Shown: one piece after another, positions 22,137 to 35,438 of the stretch | Numbering within the stretch: position 1 is the first letter of the stretch | How the letters are laid out: each line of letters opens with the position of its first letter | Origin: Apium graveolens | Taxonomy: Eukaryota; Streptophyta; Magnoliopsida; Apiales; Apiaceae | Assembly: GCF_009905375.1 (NCBI RefSeq) | Contig: NC_133655.1 | Coordinates: forward strand, 170,747,141-170,811,140 | Length of the DNA stretch: 64,000 bases | Direction of reading: 5' to 3' | Notes under the pieces: model-generated | What the model was told of the DNA's origin: nothing | What the model saw: the letters and a program-made list of their open reading frames with translations, nothing else | Database searches by the model: none | Translations under genes and position numbers: made by a program

Positions 22137-24234
22137 TGTAATAACCCCAATTTTTGGAAAATTTTTGAAACCCTTATGAATAGTGTTTTTTTTTGCTGAA
22201 TGAGAAAACTTTTCATGCCACACTATGCAGGGGTTCTGTTATGGATATTCTGAGATTTTATTAGTACTCTATATGGTATATAAGTGTATGTAAAGATCGT
22301 CAGAATCCAACTCCGAACACTTTGATTTTTCCCGGAAATCCACTAGATACGGAAAGAATTGAGTATAAGGTAACAGGATAAAAAGGATTTAAATTAAAAG
22401 ATTATAAGAGAGGATCATAAAAGGAATATAATGTATTGAGAAAGGTTAAGGAAACCCAAGTAATAAGATCCCGGGTATGATCCCTCAAACGAGAAACGAG
22501 AACGAAAGTTAAGCGAACCGTATAACAGATCAGCAGTCATTAGGCAAACAATTAGAAGCTAATCAAAGGGATTAGTGGGGATGATGTCATCAAACCAATA
22601 GGAAGAGGACAAAGCAGGGAGGGTGACATCACTTGATGATGTAGGCATGACATGGGGGGGAGGAAGTGTGGTTGAATGATAACCACACAAAATCAAGGTT
22701 AATTAGGTAATTAACCTAAAACAAATCAAAATTCAACCAACCAAGCCAAAAATTTTATTTTCACCAAACAAAACACAAAACATTTCATTTCTTTCAAGCT
22801 TGCTCTCGGCTTCTTGCTTTTCCAAAGGAAGAAAAAAATCAAAATCAAGTTCCAAGCATTGTTAAATCACAAGGTAATTACCTAAGGTTCCTTGTACATA
22901 GATATGGATATCCTATAAGTTTAAGCTTCTAATTCCTTCACAATCTCTTCCAATAAATCATGGAAGAAGATGGTGAATAGTGTTTTTCAAGAACTAAAAT
23001 TTTTGTTCTTGAAGTTTTGTTTAGTTTAAGCTTGGATAAGGACTTTAAGGGTGATTCCAAGCCATTCTCTTGATTCTCCACTCTCCAAGGAAGGTATAAA
23101 CTCCAAACCCTAGCTTTAATTTTGAGTAATTAGGAATGAATATGATTGATATAGTATATGTGAAGCATGATGCTTGTTTGTTTAAAGTTTGGTTGAGTTT
23201 GTAGAGATTAGTTGGTTTTGTGGTGTTTTTGGAGTTGTAAATCTTGATAATTAGTTAAAGAACTTAAGTAAAGCTTTTAGTTCATGTGGGGAATAAGTAT
23301 AAATTGTTAATATTGAGTTTTTGGGGCTGTTATGATGTAGTATGGATGGAGTTTTGATTTGGTTGTGATTGTGGATTGATTGGTGGTTGAATTGGAATGG
23401 TATAAAATTGGGAAATCGCGTAAACATAGCCGTCGTAATGTCCGATTTACTTTAGACTGCTTTTGTACATAACATTAGGACCCGAGAACTCCCTACTAGG
23501 TTTTGACCATTTCCATGTTTAGATAGTTCATGTTACGAGCTTCGTTTTGATATGTGGTTCGTTTGATTCCGATGTACGGTTTAGGAGAAACGGCCGTTTT
23601 AAGTAACGACGTTTCGGGAACGAACCATTACCCCTCGCCTTACTTTGAAACATAAGTTAAAGACCTTAAGAGGTTAATTAATGTATGAATCAATTATGTT
23701 AAGTGTGTTAAGCAGTTGGTAAGACACTCGCGAAGGAATCACCTTAAAACTCGTAATGGTTAAATTATTAAAAATGGTGGAGTCGAGGGTACTGGAGTGA
23801 CTTAAGAAAATCAGTAAGCGCAAAGAGAGCGTTAGAGTCTAATTTGGTTAAAGTATAGATTTACAAGTGACTTTGGTTTAATTCCAACTCACATGTTGTT
23901 TATAGGTTACCAGACTCGTCCCAAGCCATTAATAACCCTCAGTCGCTCAGGCAAGTTTTCTATCCGTTATACTGTTGTTGTGATGTATACACTTGTATAT
24001 GCATTATCTTGTGATAGATGCATGATGGTTAAATTAGCAAATTCTTGCGATATATTGTAGCATGTGATATGGTACATATGCATGCCTGTTTCGTATTCTT
24101 GCCATATATATCTGTTGGTTCAGTTGATAATACCTATGCTAGAGAATAGCGGTAATTTGCATATACCCTTAGTATAGGGACCCAAAGGTGAAAACATTTT
24201 CTAAAACCGGGAGTCGAGGATCCCGAGTAGATTT

Positions 24235-24269
<35 letters not shown>

Positions 24270-26414
24270 GGTTATAGTTTTCAAACTATTAATCGAATAA
24301 GGTTTATTCGATAACTTTATATTATTTAATGAATATTATTTCGAATATTCATTCGAGGGCTTATGACTCAGCATATTTATTTATTGAATATTATTTCGAA
24401 TATTCATTCGAGGGCTTATGACTCAACTTATTTTATTTATTGAATATTATTTGAATATTCATTTGAGGATCTATGACTCCAATTATTTGCTGAGATATAT
24501 TCTTTATTTTATTAAAGAATAAGGTGTCGATAATCAAACTTATTTTTGATTATTCAAATAAAGATAGTACTTTCGTATAAGTATATCTTTGGTTATTTAA
24601 TATCCAATTCAAGTATAAGTTTTACAACATCTACTTCAATTATTTTTATAAATATTATTCTTTATGGGAATATTATTTAAATAATAATATTCAGATATAT
24701 TTTTTTTATATATTTGGACTGATTTATTAAATCAGCATCACTCCGAACATTCTTAAAAATGTTTTGCGAGTCTTCAAAATGACTTTTAAAAGTTAGAGCG
24801 GATCCCAAAACTCATTTTTATTTTAAGATCCTCCTTTCGAAGGGAATTTAAATACTCGCTCAAAACCTAAGGGATCCGGCTCTGTGGTGTGTTTTATATT
24901 CGCAACAAGGTTGCTGTCTTGATAAAAGAATTTTGATTACTTACCCAACACTTGGGAAGTAAAATTTTTGGAACAAGTTAATCCATTAACAGGCATCACC
25001 TGGGAAATATCGGTGAGTTTTCCTTTCCAACTAGATACGACTTCTTGGTGGAGCCGTATCAACAAGTTTCTACTTGGGGAAAGGGGGGACGCGCTTTACG
25101 TTTCAGAGTCATGGATTTCATCTGAACTAGGAGTGGCATAAGTGGTCGAGTGGCGCCGGCCCAACCTTATTATATTGGCCCATAATGGCCTGGAAGTTCC
25201 GCTAAGACGGTCCATTCCTTAGGAGTCTAGTGTTCGATTGACAAGTAAATCCGACAGGTTCTCCTCTACATGTAGAAAATGGTGGGGTTGTACTACTACG
25301 ACTGATCATCGTAAGTGGTCTTCCTGGAGCGGCAAACTCCCGTAATGAGTTCATCATCCAATTGGATATTTCTGCAACACTACCTAGAGCACTTCGATAG
25401 AAAGGCTACGGTTGGGCGATTGTTGAGTGTTGGCAGGGTCAAGTTTTCAAAATGATATTTGCATCAAATAAAGTATCTCATAACTTCATTTTATTTTGAT
25501 GATATTTTAAAGATTGAATCTATTCAAGTATTATCGTGTAGTCTCATCTATGTGATGAACTTTTGAACTAATTATAACTTGAACGGTGATAGTTCAAGTA
25601 GTATTTGGAAAAGATATAAGTATATTGGAGTATCTTGTAACTTCATCTTTTAAACTTATATCTAGTAAATGATTATCTTATGCATGTCAAAGATTTTCAG
25701 AAAAACGTTGAGACAAGGTTAGATATATGAGATCACCTTGCAACGATAGTTTTATACAGTTATAAACTGGAACTCTGTGTATATTATGCATGGAAGAGGA
25801 CTTCCAAGATTTTGAAAAGTATATATGTATATATATATTGAATATTTTGCGACTTCATCGCATTAAGATATCAAACTTGGTTCATTTCTTCTTGACCAAG
25901 ACTTTCATGAGTACTATGAGAATGCTCATATATTGTAAATCATTATACATATTATTTTGGTGGGCTTGTTGCTCACCCTTGCTTTCTTCTTTCATCACAC
26001 AACAACAGATAGAAAAGATGAACATGACCAAGCTCCCGATTCGCAAGCGATCAGGAAACGTTCCGCAGTTTCCAATAGGTGTTGATGTCGCTGTAGCTGA
26101 GGTAGGAACTACCAATAGGCTAGGCTTTCAACTTTTGATGTACCAGACTTATGTATCTTTATCAATTGTAATAATGGCAAAGAAATGTAAATTTATTCAG
26201 AAACCCTTTTAAGGTGTATTGGCTTATAATTGTGGAATAAAACGACTTGTGATTATTTTTGGATATTCATCTCTGAGACTATAACTTGTGGTGTGTGTGT
26301 TTATTGTGGGGTCACAGTACAGAGTAGTTGATTGTTTACTAATATTGGGTGTTATTAAGGGAAATGGAACTCGTGACAACCCGAATCCCCGACCCCGGAT
26401 TTGCGGGTGTTACA
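22137..26414 (+). repeat. 3' LTR of inner Ty3 element (4278 bp)
   Basis: Same termini as the 5' LTR; the length difference is mainly the longer TA repeat near 24236. A 140-codon open frame at 25790-26212 is open here but closed by stops in the 5' copy, so I treat it as chance. Confidence 0.9.
24331..24498 (+). repeat. Three-unit ~55-bp tandem repeat in 3' LTR
   Basis: Units begin at 24331, 24386 and 24442 with the same sequence as in the 5' LTR, so the triplication predates this insertion. Confidence 0.75.
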
Positions 26415-29400
26415 GTCTGGGTGCATATACAATAACTTTATTATACCGCATCAACACACATCCTACTCCCTTATGAGAAGCATCACTATAAACTACCAAA
26501 TCTCCTTGATATCTTCAAAATGATAAAGCAGGTACTATAACCATTCCTTCATTTAACTCTACAAAACTTTCTTCACCCTTCTCCATTTCATACTCATTTA
26601 TTGCTTTTTCCTAATGAGCTTCATCAAAGGTATTGCAACTTTCAAGAAATCTTGTACAAATTTTCAGTATAGCCGGTCTATGGTAAAACTTCTTACTTTT
26701 GTTGATGCTTTTGGCCTTTCTTTATTCATGGTGACTTTAATTTCGACTGGATCTCCTCTAATCTCCTCCTCACTAATTATTTACGCTTTCTATCATCAAA
26801 ACTTTCACCCTGCAACTTTACATACAACTTCTTTTTTCTTTTTTTTTCTTCTCTTTTTTTTTCTAACTTCTCAGTTATCATTAAATGCATGGTCCTCCGT
26901 TAACTTTAAGTAACATAATTACAACTCATCTAGATATTCCTTAAAGATTCTGTCCCTAGGTTCAATCTCCAATTTATAACGCCCAAATCCTAAATCAATT
27001 TTAGATAATACTTTGCTTCTTCTATTTGATCAACAAATCAGTAGTTTGAAGTAACAAATATTTACTCTTGACAGTAAACTTGTTGAGCTTGCTTTAGTCG
27101 ACACATAATCTCATACTTCCATTTTCTTATTAACAAATAGTACTGGTGCATTTCATGGGATACACTGGGTTTAATTGCTTCTTCTTCTAGCATTCCTTGC
27201 ATCCGCTTTGCTAACTTCCTCATTCTAACTGGTGCCATTTTATGTAAGGCCCTGGTCACTGGCTCCGTTTCAGGTGTTAAGTCGATCGCGAGCTTCATTT
27301 CCTTAGCTGGAGAAAATTTTGGTAATTCGTCTGCAAATATATCTTGAAACTATAAAATCTTCAAATTCTGTTTACTCCTGATTTCTATTCATAATCACCA
27401 TAGTACTTACCTCTTGGTCACCGTAACCTCTTAGCTTAAGTCTTCGTTAACAAATTCTCTACCTTCTTTCATCTTCTGAACCTCACCACCTACTCATTTG
27501 GCTTCCTCGGAACTATCCTTTCATCACGACGGTCTGTCTGGGCATCACGCTTTAATAGTTAATCCATTTATTAGAATAATATCAAATCCTTTCATCTTTG
27601 CTGATATCAATTCTTCACAACTTATTGCCAAAAATCTCAATTCCCCCATTGGTACCCACTTATTTAGCAATTACACATTCTTGACTTGCTAGTCCTTTAA
27701 TCATAATCTTATCAATTCAACAGGATAATTTATTTTATCAACAAAACCTTGAGAGATAAACAATTAAGTTTCTCCCACATCTTTTAATACTTTAACGCAT
27801 AAGGTATTCACCCTGATCATCCATATCATCACGTCCGTATTCTGAATAACATATTTCACAGGAAAATCGCATGTTCTCGTTCTCGAAAACGTATTCCTTA
27901 TTGAAGTAGATTCCCTTGACTCGTAATGCGTCCCTGGCTAGGGTTAGTGATTTGCAATTCTCACCATACGCCCTTGTTTCCTTTCCATGCATGAGAGGTA
28001 GATGAGACTTTGCCCGTTGGGTGTATAATACGTTGACTTTTGTTTGAAAAGCTCTCGCAAAGAACAACGGTACAACGAAACAACTAGAAGAATTCATAAT
28101 TTTAATAAACTTAGAGTTAAAAAGAAAGAAGAAGTAATGATTTGAATATGAATGAGATAACCACATTGGTACTTAAGATGGCCAGTCTTTCATACCGTAT
28201 GGCATATAACACATGATTAGGTGGCGTCCCACCCGACTCTTTGTCATTCCGACAAAGTGTCTCACCATAACATTGTTTGTCCCAATCAGAAAGCAAAACT
28301 TGAGGGAAGCAAATAAATTTGAAAGGAATGGAATATCCTCTTTTTCGATATCATAGAAAAGAGCTCACTGGAGAAAAGAAGTTCATACATTTTTAAGAAT
28401 TGAGAAGGAATATACGCTGTAATATTGAAAGCTAGAACGATACCATTGGTCACCATCCACATTTCACTTGTATTCATCTTTCGAGCTTGTTCAATCACAT
28501 CCCAATTGCGTCATATAACAACTTTAGAAAGTCCGCTGAAATATCTTCGCAACCAAGCATTATAACGAATTCTTATTTGCTAAATTTTTCGTCTTTAACA
28601 TCGCACTTTCACGTATAATACCTTAACAATTCGATCATAATGGCATTCCTACCTGATAACTTCGAGATTCCTCTTTTAATTTAGAATAACCACGTACCAT
28701 TCGACATAACGATCCTTTGTTAATAATATTCTACTTTTAGAGAGGTCTGGAAATTTTTCCAATCTTCTTTGATCACGCTCCGGCTTCTGTTAAATCAATG
28801 AATTCTTCGAACTCTGATAATCCTAGTAATTGAATGTATAGTTACTCCGTATGCTGATTATGTTGTAAATTTTATCAAACAATACTTGCACTTACTGTTA
28901 GGAATAATCAACTTCTTCATAATCATAGGTTACTTCGTTCTCGGAATTAGCAATACTAAGTCTGAAACAACATCCTTCTAAGTAATCCGGGCTTTCCAAC
29001 AAACAAGAAACTCAAGTAGTAACTTGACAACCAATGTTTAAAAATCATTTTATTCGAAAAGGCTTTTAGAAATTTGTAAAAGAAAATCATTTTCGAAAAC
29101 TTGTTTAAAAAGTTTGGAAAATCACAAACCTGGTTGTCCTTACTATATGAGTTGGTTGTTGTCCTTCCGACCTATAACAAGGTACCATATTAAAGAAACA
29201 ATTACATAAAGTTTGTTCACTCCAATCTACCTTTTCTCCTTTATCGGGTCCATTTTTCTTCCTTAATCGACGAAAACTTCAATTGTCGTTGCATATTATC
29301 TTATTCGTAGCTTCACATCAAGGCGCCCATACTGGTAATACTCCTGACATTATCGTTGCAGTAGTTAAGTAGAACATGCTATCCAATAGTCAACAAGTCT

Positions 29401-30186
29401 ATTTCATAGAACAAAGTTTGCTCGTATCACATCACATCACTACTTTACATATCGCATTTATCATTTAATTCCACCAAAAATTCCAGATTTATACCTTTCT
29501 CTCTAATTCTTTCAAAATTCATCTAATTCATCCCATAATTATTCACGGGTGGCTTAGTCACTAATGGCTTCTTTTAACCCAATAACAACTATCCTTTGAA
29601 ACAGTTAAATTTCCTCTCTAAACTTCTTCTCACCTTTATTTATATCTCAAGCGCTCCCCATTTACTATAACTCTCGAATCCATCCTCATAGATACAATCG
29701 CTTCATAGGACAAATTCTAAACTGGGGGTATAGAACAGGATATAGGGTAAACTAAAGAGATACACTCACAGCCCAAATGTCCAGTGAAACAAAAATAACC
29801 AGATGGAGGTTCTTGAATAGGTAATCTCATATCAAGAGGTGGAAAAGTAGCGTAGAATAGCTTGAAGAGGTGCAACTGACATAACGGAAGGTAGTGCCAT
29901 TAATACTGATGGAGAAACAAGGTGCAAATCCAATCTGAGAGAAGATGACAATCCTCAAACGGAAAGCTCCAAACGATCAAATGACATCGGAAAATCAGGA
30001 TCTGCCATTGCCGTTGTCTGGAAATCACATCGCCAGCTAAGAATCCCGAATCGCAACACGAACCGTGCCGAAGACTTACTATATAGTCATACTCATCCTC
30101 ACGACGTCTTATCTTTCTATTTCCTATTCCTAATCCTAACCCTCTACCCAACAATCTAGGCTTGTTTCAGTGACTTATAACCTGTA
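26415..30186 (-). pseudogene. pol: Outer Ty3 gag-pol remnant: leader, gag, protease, RT
   Basis: Reading on the minus strand from 30186 down, the clearest match is the frame at 27062-27298. It contains IDLTPETEPVTRALHKMAPVRMRKLAK, equivalent to the linker before RT in the intact copy ([27 protein letters not shown]). At 26415-26510 the RNase H start (codons for VIAYASR) is recognisable against 48640-48720. Gag and protease cannot be traced confidently in 27300-30186 because of many indels. Whether this element had the extra 5' ORF found in its relatives cannot be told. Confidence 0.6.
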
Positions 30187-30198
30187 GCTCTGATACCA
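30187..30198 (-). other. Primer-binding site, tRNA-Met type
   Basis: The complement is TGGTATCAGAGC, three bases inside the right LTR. This is the same site type as in all five LTR elements here with a visible primer-binding site. Confidence 0.8.
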
Positions 30199-30201
30199 AC
30201 C

Positions 30202-33200
30202 TGTAGCGCCCTCCAAACCCGGGTCAGAAGTTTGGGTCCACAACACATATACAATATATAAACCTGAATAAGAAATATTATTTGCAATGACCCTGCTTTA
30301 CATAACCACGGATCGCAACAGGTTAAAGTATGAAAACAAGCCACAATCCTAACCTTTATTACAACGTACCAAATTCCAACTAATTTAACTTACAATTGAT
30401 AATAAAATCATTCTTACAATCTGACTATCTCTATATTGCATGAAGCTTCTGCTAGCTCGATTCAACTCAACTAGCACCTTAGCCCGCACTTTGGACTGAG
30501 GAACTTCACTATCATCCATATTCTTTTCAACTGTAAAGTATATAAAAGAATCGCAAGGGTGAGCTAACTAGCTCAGCAAGTCATAATAGTGATAACTGAG
30601 GTTAAACAATGATCAAATGAGATGCTTCAAAGGAACCAAATTTCTTTTAACTAATCATTAGAATTGGATATTCATTTTAAGTTTTAAAAACCAAGGTTAG
30701 GCTGCTGATCAGTCACGCACTAACCCCGAGCAAGCACACAACACTGCTCTAATTACTGGATCCAAGGCACACATTGGCCTTACTTGACCATTGGTATGGT
30801 CTGACCACGAATCTGGTCCACATATATAAAAACTATCCAATCCTAAAGCAGTTCAATATGATAACAATATGATTCAATAAAACAAGATTATAATCAATGA
30901 TGGTTAAATATTTGCATAAAAATATAAGGAAACTCATGGATATCTCAAGGGTATATCAGGTATGTATAAGAAACGGTTTTCAGTTTGTACAAGGGTCAGG
31001 TATCAGACCAGTAATGACTTTTCAGGATATGGTTCTTTGATGTTATTAAGAATGATTGGAGTATAAAAGTTCCTGTGTTTTCAAATCATTCTCTTTCAGT
31101 GGTTGGTGTTTGGTAATTATATCTTTGAAGAGTAGTATTATATTTGTATGGTTTGGTGTCTGAGGATCAACAAAGGACGGTTTGCAAAGAATAAGGCTTA
31201 TGGCTCAAGATCAAGAAAGAATCAGGGTTAAGGGTAAATAGTTTGAAGCATATGCATTATAAAACAGGAGTTATGTTTAATACTAGTAACATGTTATGAA
31301 ACAGTTCGAAAACATTGGTAATATATCTTGAAGAAAAGTTCAAAAATACTTGCCTTACAAGGCTTTACAACTATTACTGATCAACTCTGAGCCGACTTTG
31401 GTGCTCAGGCTCTAATGTCCAACCACTAGATCCCATTGGATTCGATTTCGACACTCAGGTCTTCCTGTTGAAACTCTCCTGAGCTCGTCTACTGACCACT
31501 AGGTTATCTTTAATCCATCGTCCACTTTCAGGTTCTCGACTACAACCTACAGGGTCAAAATACCCTATATTAGACGTCTAGGTATGCTTGACATATCCTT
31601 GATACTAATTCTTACCCAACGATATTCAAACCCGACTCGTAATTATTCATATTAGAATAACACAGAAAACAATTAGGGTTCATATTCTCGAAATTGATCC
31701 AGTGTTCATTTTCAGAAAATACGTATACTCGTCATTTTACGAAATTAGGGTTACTGTGTTTTGGTCAAAACATACAACACATCATACCATCAGGTTCTGT
31801 ATAAACATACGTATATGTATTTACTTATACTCGCTCGACGTCCCGATAATCCTCGGATATGCTCCCGTATTTCCGTAGTTCGATTTTCCCGGAAATCGGG
31901 CAGCGTCCCCTTTATTTATCGGACTACCCGTCGAAACATCAATCGACGTCAATTCAATAACGACAATCCAATTCATAATAACCACAATTCCAATCCTCAG
32001 TTTAACCCAACAATCAATCCAATTATAATTTGTCAACTAAACTACGTACTTGACTTAATGTAAAATCAAATTCTCATTTCAAAAATAATTTCACGAATTA
32101 ATTGATTTATTTTATGAAAATTAGGACTCAGAATAAATTCATCACCGTCCACCGTCGACTCACCGAAGTTCACCGTCAACGGCGGTAAAATTCGTCGGTG
32201 CCCGAATAATTCCGGGTTTCCAATACGAATTCTACCAATTATTTGCTAATAATAACCGCACAAAATATTTATTTATTTCACGAAATCAGTCAACTATTCC
32301 CTGCACAGATTGTAAAGAACCATTCAATAATTACCAATTGAAACAACCATACGGCCGAAAGGACAAAGGTCGGAGATACCAAAACCAAAATTAGGAACAC
32401 AGAAGGAAACAAAACACCACGATATACGCACCTAAGTACATATATAACAGCAACGCAACTGGACCTCAAGCGCGTGTATCACACGCACGCCGGCCACCAT
32501 GCCAGAAAAGCACACGACGGCGGCCGGAGAAAGAAAAGAAAACCCAGAGAAGGAAGCACAGAAAACACACGCACATACTTCACATACCACCACACATATA
32601 TACATACAACTGAACACACACATCGTATGTATACATACGCAGCAGAACCCACACAATTAATCACCACCAGCGGCTACTCACCGGAGCAACACACGGAGGC
32701 GGCAACCAAGAAACAGCAGGGGAGAGAAGAATAAACAAGGAGGAAAAGAAATAAAAGAGAACAGAGGTAGATTCGAGAGAAACCGAGAGATTAGAGATTG
32801 ATATATTAAAAAAAACAGAGAACAATTCCTTCATATCCGAGTACATGACACGTGCCCCTCTATTTGACACGTATCCCTGCTACACAACTCGGCTTCTAGC
32901 TTGCTAATTACAATTTAACGATATAAGGTATAACTAAATATTGATCCAAATAATACCAAAATAGTCTGAAAATTTTCTAAAAATCCCGAAACTAATAAAA
33001 TAAAATTTTCATAATTTTTAAAACATTTTTGAAATGCAACTCGTATCCCTATTTCATAATTAACGAACCGAGCTCCACTTGAAACAAACTCAGAAAATCA
33101 CAAAAATAGTCTTAAAATGTTATAAATATCCCGAAGTTTATAAAACTATAAAATTTATAATTTTAAATAATATCTGAAACGCAACTTATACCCGCTTATA

Positions 33201-33687
33201 ACAATTAAATGAATCAACGCACTGTGAAATTAATCCCAAAAATTCCCAAAATAATTTTAAAATTCCCGGAATATTCCAAACTTAAATGAATATGAGTTTC
33301 ATAATTTTTGAGGAATTATAGAATTAAATATGGATTTTGCAAATAAAAGCATTCAGAAAATCATTTAAAAATAAATAATTAATAGAATATTGGTTTCTCA
33401 ATTTTATAAAATCTTAAAAATAATTAATGTAATTGTAAAATCATAAAAACAATTTTAGAGACACTCCAAGTATTTACGCAAATAAATTTGCACCAAATTC
33501 ACTTTTTGAAAATGAAAACAATCCAATACGATCCTATAATTAATCACACGAACAATCCAGTATATTACAAATCATACATCAAAAGTCAAACAACACATAG
33601 CTGTCAAAACCAATACACATATTTTATTTATTTAATACTTTCCATAAATATATAAAGAAATAATTCAAAAATACACGAGTTGTTATA
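30202..33687 (-). repeat. 5' LTR of outer Ty3 element (3486 bp)
   Basis: It matches the left LTR with scattered mismatches, by eye around 3 percent in the first few hundred bases (not computed). Its inner edge adjoins the primer-binding site, so this is the 5' LTR of the minus-strand element. Confidence 0.8.
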
Positions 33688-33703
33688 TCGCATATCACAG
33701 ATC

Positions 33704-33862
33704 TTTTTTTTATCGTAGGTAACCCGCAGCCGCTACCCTTCGGGTGTACATTGGGTAAACCCTACGAGCTCACGCAATAGCCTGCAAACCACGTAAATCA
33801 AGGTAAACCACATTTAAATGACATGCTCTGGCTCATGAGGCATAATCAATCCACACAAGTTA
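33704..33862 (-). mobile_element. SINE, 5'-truncated, minus strand
   Basis: A T-run followed by ATCGTAGGTAACCCGCAGCC and CTTCGGGTG is the complement of the common plant tRNA-derived SINE tail. It parallels 34775-34925 at roughly 80 percent by eye and stops where that copy enters its internal-promoter half. It lies about 12 bases outside the outer Ty3 edge, inside the hAT-like element. Confidence 0.65.
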
Positions 33863-34301
33863 AATGACGGTCATAGATGTACGTGTGATATAATTTATGT
33901 AGTTTTTGATTGCAAGTAATGATATAAAATGATGAGGTTATGTGTATTTCGTGGTATAAGAATGAGTAATTAGATGATTGACGGGTGATTTACTGGTTTG
34001 GACGAATTACATGAAAGAATAATACGAAGGAGGCGGTGGAATGAAGAAGATGAAAGAACAAGAGGATATTTGGGGGCGCGTGTATATCTTCGCCAGTCTT
34101 TTACTATATTATTGCTATATTGATTAGGCATGGGCTTTATCTAACCAAAGTCCATGGGGTAGGACACATAAATACATCGACATTTATAATTTTTTTTTTA
34201 AAAGAGGTCAGATTAATGCTCTGATTAAATCTCAATTCAACGATTAATCGCTAATCGGTACCTCCATCAATATGTCCGATTAACGATTTTTACAACACTG
34301 T
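33863..34301. other. Right arm of hAT-like element, non-coding
   Basis: AT-rich sequence ending in the subterminal CGATTAATCG words and the inverted terminus. No coding signal is seen. Confidence 0.5.
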
Positions 34302-34385
34302 ATTTTATTTGAGCCAAAATGGTGGGTTAATTATTTTTAAACTTGCCAATTGAGTGATTTTGTGGCAATTTCGTTAGTTCGTAAT

Positions 34386-35438
34386 TAGGGCTGTAAATGG
34401 TTCGATATGCTCGTGAATATTTTGGTGTTTGGTTCGAAAATAGTTCGGTTTGATTTATAAACGAGCGAACATGAACAAAATTTTAAGGTTCGACTTGTTA
34501 ATGAGCTGAACTTGAGTACAATATAGTTCGGCTCGAAAGTTCGTGAATAAGTTCGATTATAATGTTTATAAACAAGTTCGTGAGTAATGTTTTGAAACAT
34601 GATTGTTCATTTGAATCCTAAATAAGTATATGAATATATAGTTATATATGATGGTAAACATGTTATGTCACATTCTTATGTAACAATATCTAATGAATAA
34701 TTATGTATATATTTATCTATAAATAAATTTATCAATTTATTTAATTTATTATTTTATTTTTATTAAATTTATAGTTTTTTTATCGTAGGGAATCCGCAAC
34801 CGCAACTCTTCGGGTGCACAGTGGGTAGACCCCACGGGCTCACACAGTTGCCTGCAAACAACATGAACCAAGATAAACCGCACTTAAGTGATATGCTGGT
34901 TTATGAGGTATAATCATAAATTCTCCTTCCATGAAATTCGAACGACCAAGAGGATAATTATCCCCTCTTTAATCAAGTGAGTCACCTTTTTATATTTGAA
35001 GAATTTATATTATATTACATGTCATATGGTAAATCTATAACTATTTATTTAACTTGTGTTCATTTATTCAATTAATGTGCGTGTATATTATTATTTTAAA
35101 TAGAAATAACGCAATTTAATCAGAATCAAAATACTAAACAACAAAATTACTTATCTGGTTTTATAAGGTTTATTTTTTTAAATAAGAAATAAGTGTAAAA
35201 CAAATTCAAGAATTGTTAGAACGAGTTTGAAAACTGAGTTGATTGTGATCAAAAGTTCATGAACTATATTGATGAGTTGCTCGTAAAATCAGTTCGTGAG
35301 CTGTTCGTGAGCATGTTCGCGAAACTTTTTTCTTAATGAGTTGATACGCAAACACAAATATTGATTCGATAAAAGTTTAAGCTCGAGTTCGAGTTTGATA
35401 TATTCTTTACGAGCTGAAACATGAACATTTAAGAGTTC
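34386..35438. mobile_element. Second hAT-like element, non-autonomous
   Basis: The left end TAGGGCTGTAAATGGTTCG is typical of plant hAT-type termini. The right end near 35420-35438 reads GAACATTTAAGAGTTCT, an imperfect reverse complement. The interior is rich in TTCG/CGAA words (GTTCGTGAG, GAACGAG), as in these families, and contains no transposase. A SINE is inserted at 34775. No clean 8-bp duplication is visible, so the right edge is uncertain. Confidence 0.5.
34775..34986 (-). mobile_element. SINE, near full length, minus strand
   Basis: The complement starts GGTGACTCACTTGATTAAAG, contains a B-box-like GTCGTTCGAATTTC near 34933-34946, and ends in CGATAAAAAAA. The tRNA-related head plus A-run tail is the structure of plant SINEs of the Au type. 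This copy retains the internal promoter half lost in the copy at 33704. Confidence 0.65.

Larger units (their letters stand above)
12104..26419 (+). mobile_element. Inner Ty3 element with very long LTRs (GTCTG duplication)
   Basis: Two LTRs of 4.26-4.28 kb flank a 5.76-kb internal region. The exact 5-mer GTCTG occurs at 12104-12108 and 26415-26419, directly outside the TG...CA ends. The primer-binding site (16377-16388) and polypurine tract (22121-22136) are in place for the plus strand. The insertion split the outer element's RNase H region. The internal region contains one open ORF (16635-17408) followed by gag-pol full of stops. Structural integrity with dead pol suggests mobilisation by another element's proteins. 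Confidence 0.9.
6482..33687 (-). mobile_element. Outer Ty3 (Tekay-like) retrotransposon, decayed
   Basis: Two similar arms (6482-9954 and 30202-33687) bracket a minus-strand internal region whose primer-binding site (30187-30198) touches the right arm and whose polypurine tract (9955-9967) touches the left arm. The flanking 5-mers are TCACA (6477-6481) and TCGCA (33688-33692), a duplication with one transition. Internal remnants match the intact Tekay polyprotein at 46840-51393: the start of the RT region at 27062-27300 and the RNase H region on both sides of the inner insertion. Internal coding is destroyed by stops and indels. Confidence 0.8.
6302..34309. mobile_element. hAT-like element split by a 27-kb Ty3 nest
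   Basis: The exact 8-mer ATTTTATT occurs at 6302-6309 and at 34302-34309. Just inside are inverted ends: GGGTTGTAAAAAT at the left and ATTTTTACAACAC at the right. Both arms then carry GCGATTA/CGATTAATCG subterminal words. An 8-bp duplication with C/AGNGTTGTAAAAAT ends is the usual signature of plant hAT elements. Removing the Ty3 nest leaves about 780 bp with no transposase, so it is non-autonomous. A truncated SINE also lies in its right arm. Confidence 0.75.

Noticed and set aside
25790..26212. 140-codon ORF in the inner 3' LTR
   Set aside because: Closed by stops in the 5' LTR copy and no recognisable domain.
6473..33699. 9-bp exact repeat CATATCACA as the target duplication of the outer Ty3 element
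   Set aside because: The 5-mers abutting the LTR edges are TCACA and TCGCA. A pre-insertion tandem CATATCACATATCACA explains the longer match without an unusual duplication length.
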